Origin: JAFGHJ01 sp964523975
Lineage (GTDB): Bacteria > Hydrothermota > UBA3072
Reading direction: 5' to 3'
DNA: 40,803 bases
NCBI GenBank assembly: GCA_964523975.1
Contig: CAZGBM010000009.1
Coordinates: 1-40,803, forward strand
Part shown: piece after piece, positions 1 to 7,969 of the stretch
Layout: every line of letters begins with the position of its first letter
Numbering within the stretch: the first letter of the stretch is position 1
The notes under the pieces: model-generated
Told to the model about the DNA's origin: nothing
What the model saw: the letters and a program-made list of their open reading frames with translations, nothing else
Databases searched by the model: none
Made by a program: the position numbers and the translations under genes

Positions 1-260
1 AATATATAGCTGAGGGTTTTTCTTTCGATGCTGATGATGCGATTCTTTTAGCTCTCTACGGAGAATACTATTATAGGTTAGGCCTGAATTATATGCAGGA
101 TAAGAAGTGGAATCCGGCGATTGAAGAATTTCAGGAATCCGCGAGAATATGGAAGACGGTGAAAGCGAAGGCGAGCGATCCTAAGTGGATAGAATATGCG
201 CAAAAGGGCATAATTAACGCGGAGAAAAATATAAGAGAGATTAAAAACATAAGGTGGTAG
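1..260 (+). CDS. C-terminal fragment of a TPR-like protein (5' end outside window)
   Basis: The frame is open from the left edge (first full codon at base 3) to a TAG at 258-260, giving about 85 residues. The visible part has a tetratricopeptide-like helical pattern: the segment YYYRLGLNYMQDKKWNPAIE followed by a second amphipathic helix. This resembles a helix A/B repeat of a scaffold or outer-membrane-associated lipoprotein. It lies 34 bp upstream of a small membrane protein and an Omp85 gene on the same strand, so a role in the cell envelope is possible. That is inferred from context only. The family cannot be named from this fragment. Confidence 0.7.
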   Translation, partial: YIAEGFSFDADDAILLALYGEYYYRLGLNYMQDKKWNPAIEEFQESARIWKTVKAKASDPKWIEYAQKGIINAEKNIREIKNIRW

Positions 261-294
261 TTCTTTAAAGTTGAATTTTTAAAAGGTAAGCGAT

Positions 295-642
295 ATGAGT
301 AAATTTTTCCTATGGGTCTTTATAGTGGGTCTTTTCGGCTTCTGTTGTTATCTGGGAATCCGTATGACAAAGATACGTCTTGGTTATTCCAGTATCAAAG
401 GTGAAGCGGAGATGCTCTTAGCTCCTGGTTCGGCTACACCGTTTGATGAAGTCCCCGGGAGATTGCTTGAAAAAGCACAAGAACAGAAAATACCTTTAAG
501 AGAGCAAGATATCAAGGTATTTGATTACGGGTGGGAAGGATATCGGGTTCTGACTTTTGCATATGTTGATTCTTTGATGATATTTGATTTTAAAACTCTT
601 TACTTTAAATTTTCGTTTATTGACACGGTTTTTGATCGTTAG
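295..642 (+). CDS. small single-pass membrane protein, unknown function
   Basis: 115 residues. An N-terminal hydrophobic segment (about residues 4-22) fits a signal anchor or an uncleaved signal peptide; two Cys at residues 17-18 are not in a clear lipobox. The remaining 90 residues are soluble and mixed alpha/beta, with no motif I recognise. The start is supported by an AGGTAAG-like ribosome site about 6 nt upstream. It sits between the TPR-like gene and the Omp85 gene with short spacers (34 and 12 bp), so all three are probably cotranscribed and act at the envelope. No family assigned. Confidence 0.7.
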   Translation: MSKFFLWVFIVGLFGFCCYLGIRMTKIRLGYSSIKGEAEMLLAPGSATPFDEVPGRLLEKAQEQKIPLREQDIKVFDYGWEGYRVLTFAYVDSLMIFDFKTLYFKFSFIDTVFDR

Positions 643-654
643 AAGTAAAATTTA

Positions 655-1950
655 ATGGTTTTGACCATATTATTTTTCTTCCTGCCCGGAGAAAACTCCG
701 GGTCTTCTTTTTTAAAAAATATTACTTTTAAGGTTGGTGAAATAACTTTTGAAGGAAATATTGTTTTTTCGGAGAAGGTACTTAAAAATTTATTGTCGAA
801 AAAAGGAACGGAATTCAGTGAGGAGTTGTTTAATAAAAACATAGAAGAAATTATAAATTTCTACTTGGATTGTGGATTCCCTTTTGTGACGGTTAAGCCT
901 GTCGAATTTTCTCTGGATTCGAATTTTATAAACTGGAAATTTTTGATCGAGCCGGGTCAACTACAGAGGGTCAAGAATGTTTTGATGAGAGGTCTTTCTT
1001 ATACCAACCCGGATTACTTACGGAGAAAAATTTCAATTAGAGAATCGGATATTTTTAATGAAAGAGAAATCAGGGAAGCTGTTTACAAGTTGGAGAAATT
1101 GGATTATATTGATGTCGATTCATTTACGGTTGAACCGGCTCCCGATAAAGGTTGGGTTTATATAATTGTTTATTTGAGAGAACAGGTTAGTGGGGACTTA
1201 GAAGGAGTTGTTTCGTATTCGAATAACGGAGGATTCAGCGGTTTAGCGGCTTTTAGCAATGAAAATCTTTTCGGAAAAGGCAGGACGGTCAGTATTGAGT
1301 TGGAAAGAGAAGAAGAAAAATATCAAAATGAATTATTTGAATATATCGAGCCAGGTATACTGTCTTTGCCGTTAGATTTGTGCTTCTCTTTGAATCATAA
1401 CTATATTAAAGACCATTACAATTTGATTTCTTTTTCTTCCGGAATGGAATACTTTTATGGTGATGCTTCTTTTTTAATTCAATTCGGTATGGAGGTCATT
1501 TCGAGTCAAAATTCAAGCTACTCTTATCCTTTTTCGGATGCCGGCTTTTCATATAACTCGGAACTTTTCGACATTTTTTACAAAGAAAGATTCAGGAAAG
1601 GAAGAGGATGGGATCTTCAAACCTCAGCCGATTTTTACTTTTTCTTTTTTCTTATTAAACTTGAATATTTCAAGCTTTCTTTTGATGAAGGTGATTTAAC
1701 TTTTTTCAAATCGTTTAGGGGATTTCCTGGGATAACCGTTAAGGAAGGTGCTATTGTCGGACTTGAATATAGAAATAAACTTGGGATACTTACTATTTAT
1801 CCTTTTATAGACGCTAATTTCTTTGAAGATATTTGGCAATATTCTTATGGATTTGGTTTTAATATAGGGAAGTTTTCTTTGGAATACGCGGTTCCCTGGA
1901 GAATTTCTCCGTCCGACGGAAGAATATATTTCAGGTTTAATGAGAAATGA
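655..1950 (+). CDS. short Omp85 (BamA/TamA-like) outer-membrane protein with POTRA domains
   Basis: 431 residues. After a short hydrophobic N-terminus (weak signal peptide, residues 1-11) come roughly two POTRA-like modules. The first begins near FKVGEITFEGNIVFSEKVLK and the second near KNVLMRGLSYTNPDYLRRKI; both contain the alternating strand/helix pattern of POTRA. From about residue 190 the sequence is beta-barrel-like, with alternating aromatic strands. SFRGFPG near residue 355 matches the conserved (V/L)RG(F/Y) motif of barrel loop 6, the hallmark of Omp85. The barrel part is only about 240 residues, shorter than typical BamA. It could be a BamA, TamA or other Omp85 paralogue; two POTRAs argue against housekeeping BamA, which usually has five. 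Its presence indicates a diderm cell. Confidence 0.82.
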   Translation: MVLTILFFFLPGENSGSSFLKNITFKVGEITFEGNIVFSEKVLKNLLSKKGTEFSEELFNKNIEEIINFYLDCGFPFVTVKPVEFSLDSNFINWKFLIEPGQLQRVKNVLMRGLSYTNPDYLRRKISIRESDIFNEREIREAVYKLEKLDYIDVDSFTVEPAPDKGWVYIIVYLREQVSGDLEGVVSYSNNGGFSGLAAFSNENLFGKGRTVSIELEREEEKYQNELFEYIEPGILSLPLDLCFSLNHNYIKDHYNLISFSSGMEYFYGDASFLIQFGMEVISSQNSSYSYPFSDAGFSYNSELFDIFYKERFRKGRGWDLQTSADFYFFFFLIKLEYFKLSFDEGDLTFFKSFRGFPGITVKEGAIVGLEYRNKLGILTIYPFIDANFFEDIWQYSYGFGFNIGKFSLEYAVPWRISPSDGRIYFRFNEK

Positions 1951-2247
1951 TAAAATAATTAATTTAACAACAAATTACACAAATAAAAAAAGTTAACCAC
2001 AGAGAACACAGAGAAGAACAAAAAACACTGAGTACGCAGAGCTCACATAACATCCCTTTTTTTTATTATGTTGTTTAAAACCTCACACAACCCAATTTAT
2101 TTACATGTAGATAATGTAGAGATTGTAGATTTTTTTATTTTAATTCCTATATGAACTACAGGTTCTATATGTGTGAATTCTTTTTTTCTGTCTTTTTCTG
2201 CCGTCAGCGGCTGGCTTTTGAACCCAATTATATATCCTAAAAGTGGG
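1951..2247. repeat. gene-free convergent gap filled with four degenerate repeat families
   Basis: This gap lies between the convergent Omp85 and rhodanese genes. It holds a solitary AACAAC + CACAAAT-type arm (1966-1984), a 9-nt-period stretch of the ACCACAGAG/AACACAGAG type (about 1994-2042), and an inverted pair built on a 9-nt unit like ATGTAGATA. The pair's left arm is at 2103-2130 and its right arm, around GAACTACAGG, at 2148-2176. A 7-nt-period GCCGTCA/GCGGCTG stretch lies at 2199-2219. No canonical GC-stem plus T-run terminator is visible. The repeats may serve as folded 3' ends for the two converging transcripts; that is an inference. Confidence 0.7.
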
Positions 2248-2649
2248 CTATTTTACCAAATCGTAATTCCAGGAATTAATGCCGCCGAAGTTTATTACGT
2301 TTTTATAACCTAATTGCAAAAGTTTGCTTTCTGCGGTACTGGCTCTTCCGCCAACTTTACAATAAACGATTATTAATTTCTTTTTTGGTATTTTTTCAGT
2401 TTCTTCTTGAATTTTTGTATGTGGGATATTTATTGCAGTTGGTATATATCCGTTTTTATACTCTTCTTCGGTTCTTACATCTATAAGTACGTAACCGTTG
2501 TCTTTTTTATCTATAAGTTCTTTAAGTTCGGACGCACTTATACTTTTTTTCTCGATTATCTTTTCGAATTGTTTAGAAAAACCCTGGTGGGCACAGTTAA
2601 TTTGAAATAACAAAGCAACAAAAATTAACACAATTGATTTTTTGGGCAT
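2248..2649 (-). CDS. exported rhodanese-like domain protein
   Basis: 133 residues. A basic N-terminus and hydrophobic stretch end at QINC (Cys19). This could be a lipoprotein signal, although Asn at -1 is not typical of a lipobox; plain Sec export is the alternative. A single rhodanese domain spans about residues 37-131, with the CDC25/rhodanese signature DVRTEEEYKNGYIPTAINIP and the active-site loop YCKVGGRAS. The catalytic Cys is the first residue of the CKVGGR loop, so persulfide carrier or sulfurtransferase chemistry is feasible. It lies 8 bp downstream of the Cys-rich DUF6485 gene and is probably cotranscribed with it. The physiological sulfur acceptor is unknown. Confidence 0.85.
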   Translation of the reverse strand: MPKKSIVLIFVALLFQINCAHQGFSKQFEKIIEKKSISASELKELIDKKDNGYVLIDVRTEEEYKNGYIPTAINIPHTKIQEETEKIPKKKLIIVYCKVGGRASTAESKLLQLGYKNVINFGGINSWNYDLVK

Positions 2650-2657
2650 TTTGCCTC

Positions 2658-2861
2658 TTATATTTTTCTTTCTTTTACCAGTTGGGTAAACTTTTCAAAG
2701 GATCTGTCGTATGTTTTTTCTATGTTATCAGGAAAGAAACATGCGGGCAGTTCCCTTGCTCTTAAGTGATATTTAATACACTCGCAACATCTTCCTTTTC
2801 TGGAGCATGGGTCATAAGAACAATTGCAATTTTGTAAATTCTCTTCTTTTATACATTCCAT
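2658..2861 (-). CDS. DUF6485-type small cysteine-rich protein
   Basis: 67 residues with eight cysteines. Six lie in the pattern CxC-x4-C-x5-CCxC (residues 12-28), with others at 3 and 41, followed by the motif RELPACFFP and a helical tail starting at EKTYDRS. This layout matches what I remember as the DUF6485 family; its function is not known, but a metal site is likely. No signal peptide is seen. The start is supported by a strong GGAGGG ribosome site 4-5 nt upstream of the ATG. It precedes the rhodanese gene by 8 bp, which suggests a shared role in sulfur or metal handling (inference). Confidence 0.8.
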   Translation of the reverse strand: MECIKEENLQNCNCSYDPCSRKGRCCECIKYHLRARELPACFFPDNIEKTYDRSFEKFTQLVKERKI

Positions 2862-2934
2862 ATACCCTCCAAATCAAAAATATTGAACAACATAAATTAC
2901 AGTTTTTTTATTGTCCCCTCAAAGCCCATTTTTT

Positions 2935-3101
2935 AACAACAAATAGCACAAATTGCACAAATGAAAAAATAATGTGATTTATGTTAACATAAAAAAGAGA
3001 AAGTCTTTTCACGTTATTCGTGCTATTCGTGTGATTTGTTGTTTCTTTGTTTTTTTATTTTCATAAATAATTCCTTTGTGTTCTTTGTGGTCTTTGTGTT
3101 T
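2935..3101. repeat. 109-bp imperfect inverted repeat plus adjacent CACAAAG repeat, downstream of hisD
   Basis: Positions 2935-3043 form a stem-loop candidate. The left arm starts AACAACAAATAGCACAAAT and the right arm ends ATTTGTTGTTTC. Each arm has 9-nt-period units ((N)AATnnCAC) and they pair at about 80% over roughly 28 nt. A near-identical copy including the loop is at 11886-11993 in the same orientation. At 3072-3101 follows a 9-nt-period stretch, which on the minus strand reads ACACAAAGA/CCACAAAGA/ACACAAAGG and begins about 5 bp after the hisD stop. No other gene is in the 244-bp gap. Confidence 0.85.
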
Positions 3102-3105
3102 AGTA

Positions 3106-4374
3106 TTATTTTTCGTAGCGTATTCTGATTGATTCTCCATGTGCGTGCAATCCTTCGATCGCGGCAAGTTTTTCCGCTACAGGGCCTAATTCTTCAAGCC
3201 CTTCTTTCGTTACCCGTAGAGTAGTCTGTAATTTGAGAAAATCTTTGACGCTGAGTCCCCCGGTATATCTAGACGTAGTATTTGTAGGTAGAGTGTGGTT
3301 TATTCCGCTTGCGTAATCTCCAAGGGCTTCGACCGAATATTTACCTAAAAAGAGAGAACCATAATTATGGAGTGCATCTAAAAACATTTCCGGTTCTTTT
3401 ATATGTAGTTCCAGATGTTCGGGCCCTCTTTTGTTTGCGAGTTCGATGCCTTCTTCGATATTACTCAGTAAAATTACTAAACCTTTATTTTTGATAGATT
3501 GTGTTGCTATAGCTTTTGTTGCTAATTTTTTCAATTGTTCTTCTATTTCGATTATAACTTTTTCTCCCAGCTGCTTCGATGTTGTTGCCAGGATAGGCAT
3601 CGCGCTTTTGTCGTGTTCAGCCTGAGAAAGCAAGTCGGCAGCTATTATTTTTGCTTCTGCCGTCTCGTCTGCGATTATCATTATTTCAGACGGTCCGGCT
3701 ATAAAATCAATTCCTACAGTTCCGAACACCTCTCTTTTGGCGAATGTTACGTATTTATTTCCGGGACCGAATATTTTGTCGACTTTTCTTACTGTTTCTG
3801 TCCCGTAAGCCATCGCAGCTATTGCCTGCGCTCCTCCCAATTTGAAAATCTCCTTTATTTTTAAAATATAGGCGGTCGCAAGGATTAGTGGATGTATGTT
3901 ATTTTTATATGTTGGAGGAGAGGAGACCGCTATCTCCGATACTCCTGCCACCTGTGCCGGTATTGCGCACATAAGTAAAGTCGATACTAAAGGAAAATTT
4001 CCGCCGGGTACATAAATCCCGACTCTATTGATAGGATTGACTGTTTGTCCGGTAAATACACCCTTTTTCATTTCAAATTCGAAATTTTTGAATTGTTCCT
4101 TTTGTTTTCTTGAAAATTCTCTAATATTTGCTGATGCTTTTTCGATAGCTGTTATTTCGTCTTTCGAAGCCATTTTATATGCATTTTCTATCTCTGTATC
4201 GTTTATCTGTATTTGTTCAAGGTCGGTTTTATCAAATTGTTTGGTATATTTCTTGAGCGCTTTATCTCCGTTTTTTCGAACGTCGTTTATTATCTTTCTT
4301 ACAACGGTTATTTCTTCAATTTCATCATACTCGAAAAATTTTTCTTCGATATCGTAATATTTTATAACCTTCAT
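3106..4374 (-). CDS. hisD: histidinol dehydrogenase
   Basis: 422 residues, normal for the family. It catalyses the last two steps of histidine synthesis, histidinol to histidinal to histidine, with NAD and one Zn. Zn ligands can be placed at Q251 and H254 (SQAEHD), D353 (GDYASG) and H412 (HAHGES). The catalytic pair is E319-H320 in GPEHLEL. FIAGPSEIMIIAD and YVPGG are also as expected. The start codon overlaps the trpG stop by 4 nt (ATGA), so it is translationally coupled as the last gene of the aroA-trpE-trpG-hisD block. It is separated from the other his genes by about 15 kb of aromatic genes. Confidence 0.97.
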   Translation of the reverse strand: MKVIKYYDIEEKFFEYDEIEEITVVRKIINDVRKNGDKALKKYTKQFDKTDLEQIQINDTEIENAYKMASKDEITAIEKASANIREFSRKQKEQFKNFEFEMKKGVFTGQTVNPINRVGIYVPGGNFPLVSTLLMCAIPAQVAGVSEIAVSSPPTYKNNIHPLILATAYILKIKEIFKLGGAQAIAAMAYGTETVRKVDKIFGPGNKYVTFAKREVFGTVGIDFIAGPSEIMIIADETAEAKIIAADLLSQAEHDKSAMPILATTSKQLGEKVIIEIEEQLKKLATKAIATQSIKNKGLVILLSNIEEGIELANKRGPEHLELHIKEPEMFLDALHNYGSLFLGKYSVEALGDYASGINHTLPTNTTSRYTGGLSVKDFLKLQTTLRVTKEGLEELGPVAEKLAAIEGLHAHGESIRIRYEK

Positions 4375-4946
4375 TTTATTTCCCTTCCTTTAATAAAATT
4401 TTTCAAAATTTCCATTCCGACTTCCGTTAGAACAGATTCAGGATGAAATTGAACTCCTTCGATATTATATTTTTTATGTCTTATTCCCATAACCGTTCCT
4501 TCACTGGTCCATGCCGAAAGTTCAAAACACGCAGGCAGAGTTTCTCTTTCAACAATTAAGGAGTGATAACGCGTCGCAATAAAAGGATTTTCAATATTTT
4601 CGAATATAGTTTTACCGTTATGGTGAATGGCGGATGTCTTACCATGCAGGATTTTATCAGCTCTTATTACTTTACCGCCGAAAACTTCTCCTATTGTTTG
4701 ATGCCCGAGACAAACGCCCATTAGGGGTATTTTTCCTTTGAATCGCAGTATTACTTCCGGACTTATGCCTGAATCTTTTGGAGTACCGGGTCCGGGAGAA
4801 ATTATTATTGTTGTAGGGCTTAAGCGTTCAATCTCTTCGATAGAAGTTTTATTGTTTCGTCTTACTTCTATCTTTGCACCGAGTTCCCCTAAAAATTGTG
4901 CAAGATTGTAGACGAAAGAATCGTAATTATCGATTAAAAGAATCAT
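4371..4946 (-). CDS. trpG: anthranilate synthase component II (glutamine amidotransferase)
   Basis: 191 residues, a single class I glutamine amidotransferase domain. The nucleophile is C79 in GVCLGHQ, completed by H168 and E170 in QFHPES; the oxyanion-hole motif PGPGTP is at residues 51-56. It supplies ammonia to TrpE for anthranilate formation. PabA of folate synthesis is closely related, and a dual role cannot be excluded because no pabA is in the window. The start overlaps the trpE stop as ATGA and its own stop overlaps the hisD start by 4 nt, so the three are tightly coupled. Confidence 0.93.
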   Translation of the reverse strand: MILLIDNYDSFVYNLAQFLGELGAKIEVRRNNKTSIEEIERLSPTTIIISPGPGTPKDSGISPEVILRFKGKIPLMGVCLGHQTIGEVFGGKVIRADKILHGKTSAIHHNGKTIFENIENPFIATRYHSLIVERETLPACFELSAWTSEGTVMGIRHKKYNIEGVQFHPESVLTEVGMEILKNFIKGREIK

Positions 4947-6343
4947 CTTGACAGCTCTATTGCTCTTTTGAGAGCGCTCATTTTATTTATGGTTTCTTTA
5001 TATTCAAGTTCGGGTATTGAGTCGGCAACTACTCCGCCGCCTGCCTGAAAGTAAATCATATCTTTATATATTACGATTGTTCTTATAGCTATGCAGAGGT
5101 CCATATTTCCCGCAAATCCGAAATAACCCAGGGCTCCGGCATAGATGCCTCTTCTAACAGGCTCCAGTTCATCAATAATTTTCATTGCTCTGATCTTTGG
5201 TGCTCCGGAAACGGTTCCTGCTGGGAATGTAGCACGAACCAGGTCGAATGCGTCTTTATTCGCGAGGAGGTTCCCGTTAACCACGGAGATGGTGTGCATA
5301 ACTTTTGCATATTTTTCGATGCGTATAAAATCCGAAACTTTTACGCTGCCGTACTCACACACCCGACCAATATCATTTCTGGCAAGGTCGACAAGCATAA
5401 TATGTTCTGCTAATTCTTTCTCGTCGCTTAATAATTCTTTTTCGAATTTTTTATCCTCTTCTTCCGTCTTTCCTCTTCTTCTTGTTCCCGCGATAGGGTT
5501 ACTTGTTACAAGTCCGCCCGCTTCAAGCTTAATCAATGTTTCCGGAGAGGAACCGAGAACGTATAAATCATTTAATCTAAGATAATACATGTAAGGAGAG
5601 GGATTTGTGATACGAAGTGCTTTGTATATGTTGATAGGCTCTTTTTCTATATGAGCTTTGAACCTCTGGGAAGGGACGACCTGAAATATATCGCCTGCAT
5701 AAATGTATTCTTTAGCTTTCCGAACCGCTTGACAATATTCCTCTTTTGTGAAATTGCCGGTAAACTCGATTGTGTTTTCTTCAGCTAATTCGTAATCTTC
5801 TTCTTCCGATGTTCTTATAATTTTTGTCAATTCTTCTATTCTTTTGGATTCGTCATTATCATTGTATAAAATTATATCTACCGTATCGTTCTTATGATTG
5901 AAAAGTATTATTTCCGACGGAAACATAAAGTAAGTCTCGGGTGCGTTGATTTCATCGGGATTTTTATCCGGTATTTCCTCAAAAAATCTGACCGTATCGT
6001 AGGAAAGATAACCGACGGCCCCTCCGGAAAATCCGGGAATGTACGGATGATTTTCGACAAGGGACATAAGTTCTCGGAGCTTACCAAGAGGATTACCTTT
6101 TTCCTTATAATTCTTTCCGAAAATCTCGATATCTATGTTTTCTTTTGCGCTTTTCAATATTATAAAAGGCCTTCCTCCTAAGAGTGAATGTTCTCCTCTT
6201 TTTTTGATATGTATCATGGATTCATAAATGAAACTATAAGGGTCTTCTTTGTAGATTTTTTCAAAAACTGCTTCCGGAGAAGACCTGGCTTTGATTTTCT
6301 TATGTGTGAATTTAATTTTTTTCGATAACGTTGTCTTCTCCAC
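4943..6343 (-). CDS. trpE: anthranilate synthase component I
   Basis: 466 residues, a chorismate-binding enzyme converting chorismate to anthranilate with TrpG. Family blocks include NPSPYMYYLRL, GSSPETL, the RRRGKTEEED loop, LVDLARNDIGRV, GTVSGAPKIRAM and the C-terminal FQAGGGVVADS. The N-terminal FIYES stretch aligns with the tryptophan feedback site (usually LLES), so Trp inhibition is likely. The start is GTG, chosen because AGGAGG lies 4 nt upstream inside the aroA coding sequence; the reading frame overlaps aroA by 32 bp. The PabB alternative is less likely given the trp context. Confidence 0.95.
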   Translation of the reverse strand: MEKTTLSKKIKFTHKKIKARSSPEAVFEKIYKEDPYSFIYESMIHIKKRGEHSLLGGRPFIILKSAKENIDIEIFGKNYKEKGNPLGKLRELMSLVENHPYIPGFSGGAVGYLSYDTVRFFEEIPDKNPDEINAPETYFMFPSEIILFNHKNDTVDIILYNDNDESKRIEELTKIIRTSEEEDYELAEENTIEFTGNFTKEEYCQAVRKAKEYIYAGDIFQVVPSQRFKAHIEKEPINIYKALRITNPSPYMYYLRLNDLYVLGSSPETLIKLEAGGLVTSNPIAGTRRRGKTEEEDKKFEKELLSDEKELAEHIMLVDLARNDIGRVCEYGSVKVSDFIRIEKYAKVMHTISVVNGNLLANKDAFDLVRATFPAGTVSGAPKIRAMKIIDELEPVRRGIYAGALGYFGFAGNMDLCIAIRTIVIYKDMIYFQAGGGVVADSIPELEYKETINKMSALKRAIELSR

Positions 6344-7619
6344 ACACCCTCCTGAGTATTTCGGTGAATTCCGGAAAGGAAATATTGATGCATTCGGATT
6401 CCCGTAACTCGGTTTTCCCCTCCGCCATAACTCCGGCTATTGCTAATGCCATACCTATTCTGTGGTCGCCGAAACTTTCGCAAATATTACCTTTTAGTCT
6501 CGTTGGCCCTGCTATTATAAAACCGTCTTTCTTTTCTTCGATTTTTGCTCCCAATTTTTTAAGACCCCTGGTTATTGCGTATATCCTATCGGTCTCTTTT
6601 ACTCTTAGTTCTTCGGCATCTTTTATCTCTGTTGTTCCCTGTGCTTGAGTCGCAGCTACCGCTAATATTGGAAGTTCATCTATGACTTTTGGTATAATTT
6701 TTCCAGAAATTTCGATGCCGTTTAATCTACTCCCTTTTACCAATAAGTCTGCCACCAATTCGTTACAGTTGTTTCTTTCGTTTGTTACCGAAATGTCGGC
6801 TCCCATATTTTTTAATACTTCGAGTATACCTGTTCTGGTGGGGTTAATCCCTACGTTTTTGATAAGTATTTTTGAACCCTTTACTCCGCTTGCCAGTACA
6901 AGGAAAAAAGCCGCCGACGAAATGTCGCCGGGTATGAGCAATTCTTGTGCGGCCAATTCTTTTTTTTCTTTTATCGTTATTTTGTTGTTAATGGATTCTA
7001 TTTTCACACCAAATAAGTTCAACATCCTTTCCGTATGGTCTCTGCTTTCGGAAGGTTCTTCTACAGTTGTACTGCCTTCGGCGTAAAGAGAAGCCAGAAG
7101 TATCGAAGATTTTACCTGAGCGCTGGCTACAGGGGATTTGTAATTTATAGATTTGAGATTTCCCCCTTTTATGGCAAAAGGGGCAAGCTGGTCGTTATTT
7201 CTGCCGTATATTCTGGCTCCCATTAGAGTCAGAGGTTCTATGATTCTTCGCATAGGACGTCTTATCAGAGAACTATCTCCTGTCAGTACCGAAAAGAAAT
7301 TTTGTCCGGCAAGCAAACCTGCGAGTAATCTCATCGAAGTTCCCGAATTTTTACAGTCAAGCACATCGGCAGGTTCGCTAAGACCGTTAAGCCCTTTACC
7401 TTCGATTCTTATGGTCGATTTGTTCTTTAGAATGGGAATGCCGAGCTTTTTCATAATTTCCAGGGTTGCCATGCAATCTTCACATTTAGAATAGTCACGT
7501 AGAGTGGTTATACCTTTGGAAATCGAGCCGATTATTAAGCCTCGATGTGTTAAAGATTTATCGCCACCAACCTTTATGTTGGCTTTTATTCTGGAGCATT
7601 TCGATAGTATGAGTTTCAC
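6312..7619 (-). CDS. aroA: 3-phosphoshikimate 1-carboxyvinyltransferase (EPSP synthase)
   Basis: 435 residues, two-domain EPSP synthase joining shikimate-3-phosphate and PEP. Visible motifs are GGDKSLTHR (phosphate/PEP-binding Lys21), DCKNSGTSMRLLAG, SRDHTERML, VKETDRI and SFGDHRIGMALAIAG. It is the sixth of the seven shikimate steps. The start is GTG with AGGGGA about 6 nt upstream. It is the first gene of the last block of the cluster, downstream of a 347-bp repeat-filled gap. No clear promoter is visible there, so it may be read through from pheA. Confidence 0.96.
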   Translation of the reverse strand: MKLILSKCSRIKANIKVGGDKSLTHRGLIIGSISKGITTLRDYSKCEDCMATLEIMKKLGIPILKNKSTIRIEGKGLNGLSEPADVLDCKNSGTSMRLLAGLLAGQNFFSVLTGDSSLIRRPMRRIIEPLTLMGARIYGRNNDQLAPFAIKGGNLKSINYKSPVASAQVKSSILLASLYAEGSTTVEEPSESRDHTERMLNLFGVKIESINNKITIKEKKELAAQELLIPGDISSAAFFLVLASGVKGSKILIKNVGINPTRTGILEVLKNMGADISVTNERNNCNELVADLLVKGSRLNGIEISGKIIPKVIDELPILAVAATQAQGTTEIKDAEELRVKETDRIYAITRGLKKLGAKIEEKKDGFIIAGPTRLKGNICESFGDHRIGMALAIAGVMAEGKTELRESECINISFPEFTEILRRVCGEDNVIEKN

Positions 7620-7703
7620 TATTTTTCCCCTATAGAATTACTAATAAATTTTTTGTTTTGTGCAAAAAAAATATCCCATTTAGTTTTACCTTCCTTATTC
7701 TGG

Positions 7704-7969
7704 TAAATAAAATATCAAAATTTAAAAAGCAAAATGACAAATAAAAATGCAAAATCATCTCCATATCCAACCTGAGATAGCTCATTTTTTAACAACAAAT
7801 TGCACAAATTTCACAAATATTTTTTGTTTTTAACTCGGAACACGAAACCCGTAATCCGAAACTACATTTAATATTTATGCTATTTGTGTAATTCGTTGTT
7901 TCTATTTTTGATTTATTTTTGAATTTTAATCTGTCATTTTTCATTTTCATATTTAATTTTTGCATTTTA
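7704..7969. repeat. nested inverted repeat cassette between pheA and aroA (gap 7620-7966)
   Basis: The outer arms are at 7704-7756, built on AAAATGACAAAT-like words of about 13-nt period, and 7916-7969, their inverted counterpart. Inside them sits an AACAAC...GTTGTT inverted pair at 7791-7900 made of 9-nt units. In its loop is a third, 7-nt-period stretch at about 7835-7861 (CGGAACA/CGAAACC/CGTAATC/CGAAACT). The right outer arm runs into the pheA stop codon. The rest of the gap (7620-7703) is A/T-rich; it contains the aroA ribosome site and no other feature I can support. Confidence 0.8.

Noticed and set aside
1966..3101. CRISPR-like periodic repeats
   Set aside because: Units are 7-13 nt, degenerate and contiguous, without unique spacers; no cas genes nearby.
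7620..7720. Promoter for aroA
   Set aside because: Only poor matches (for example TTGCAC without a -10 at suitable spacing); read-through from pheA is equally possible.
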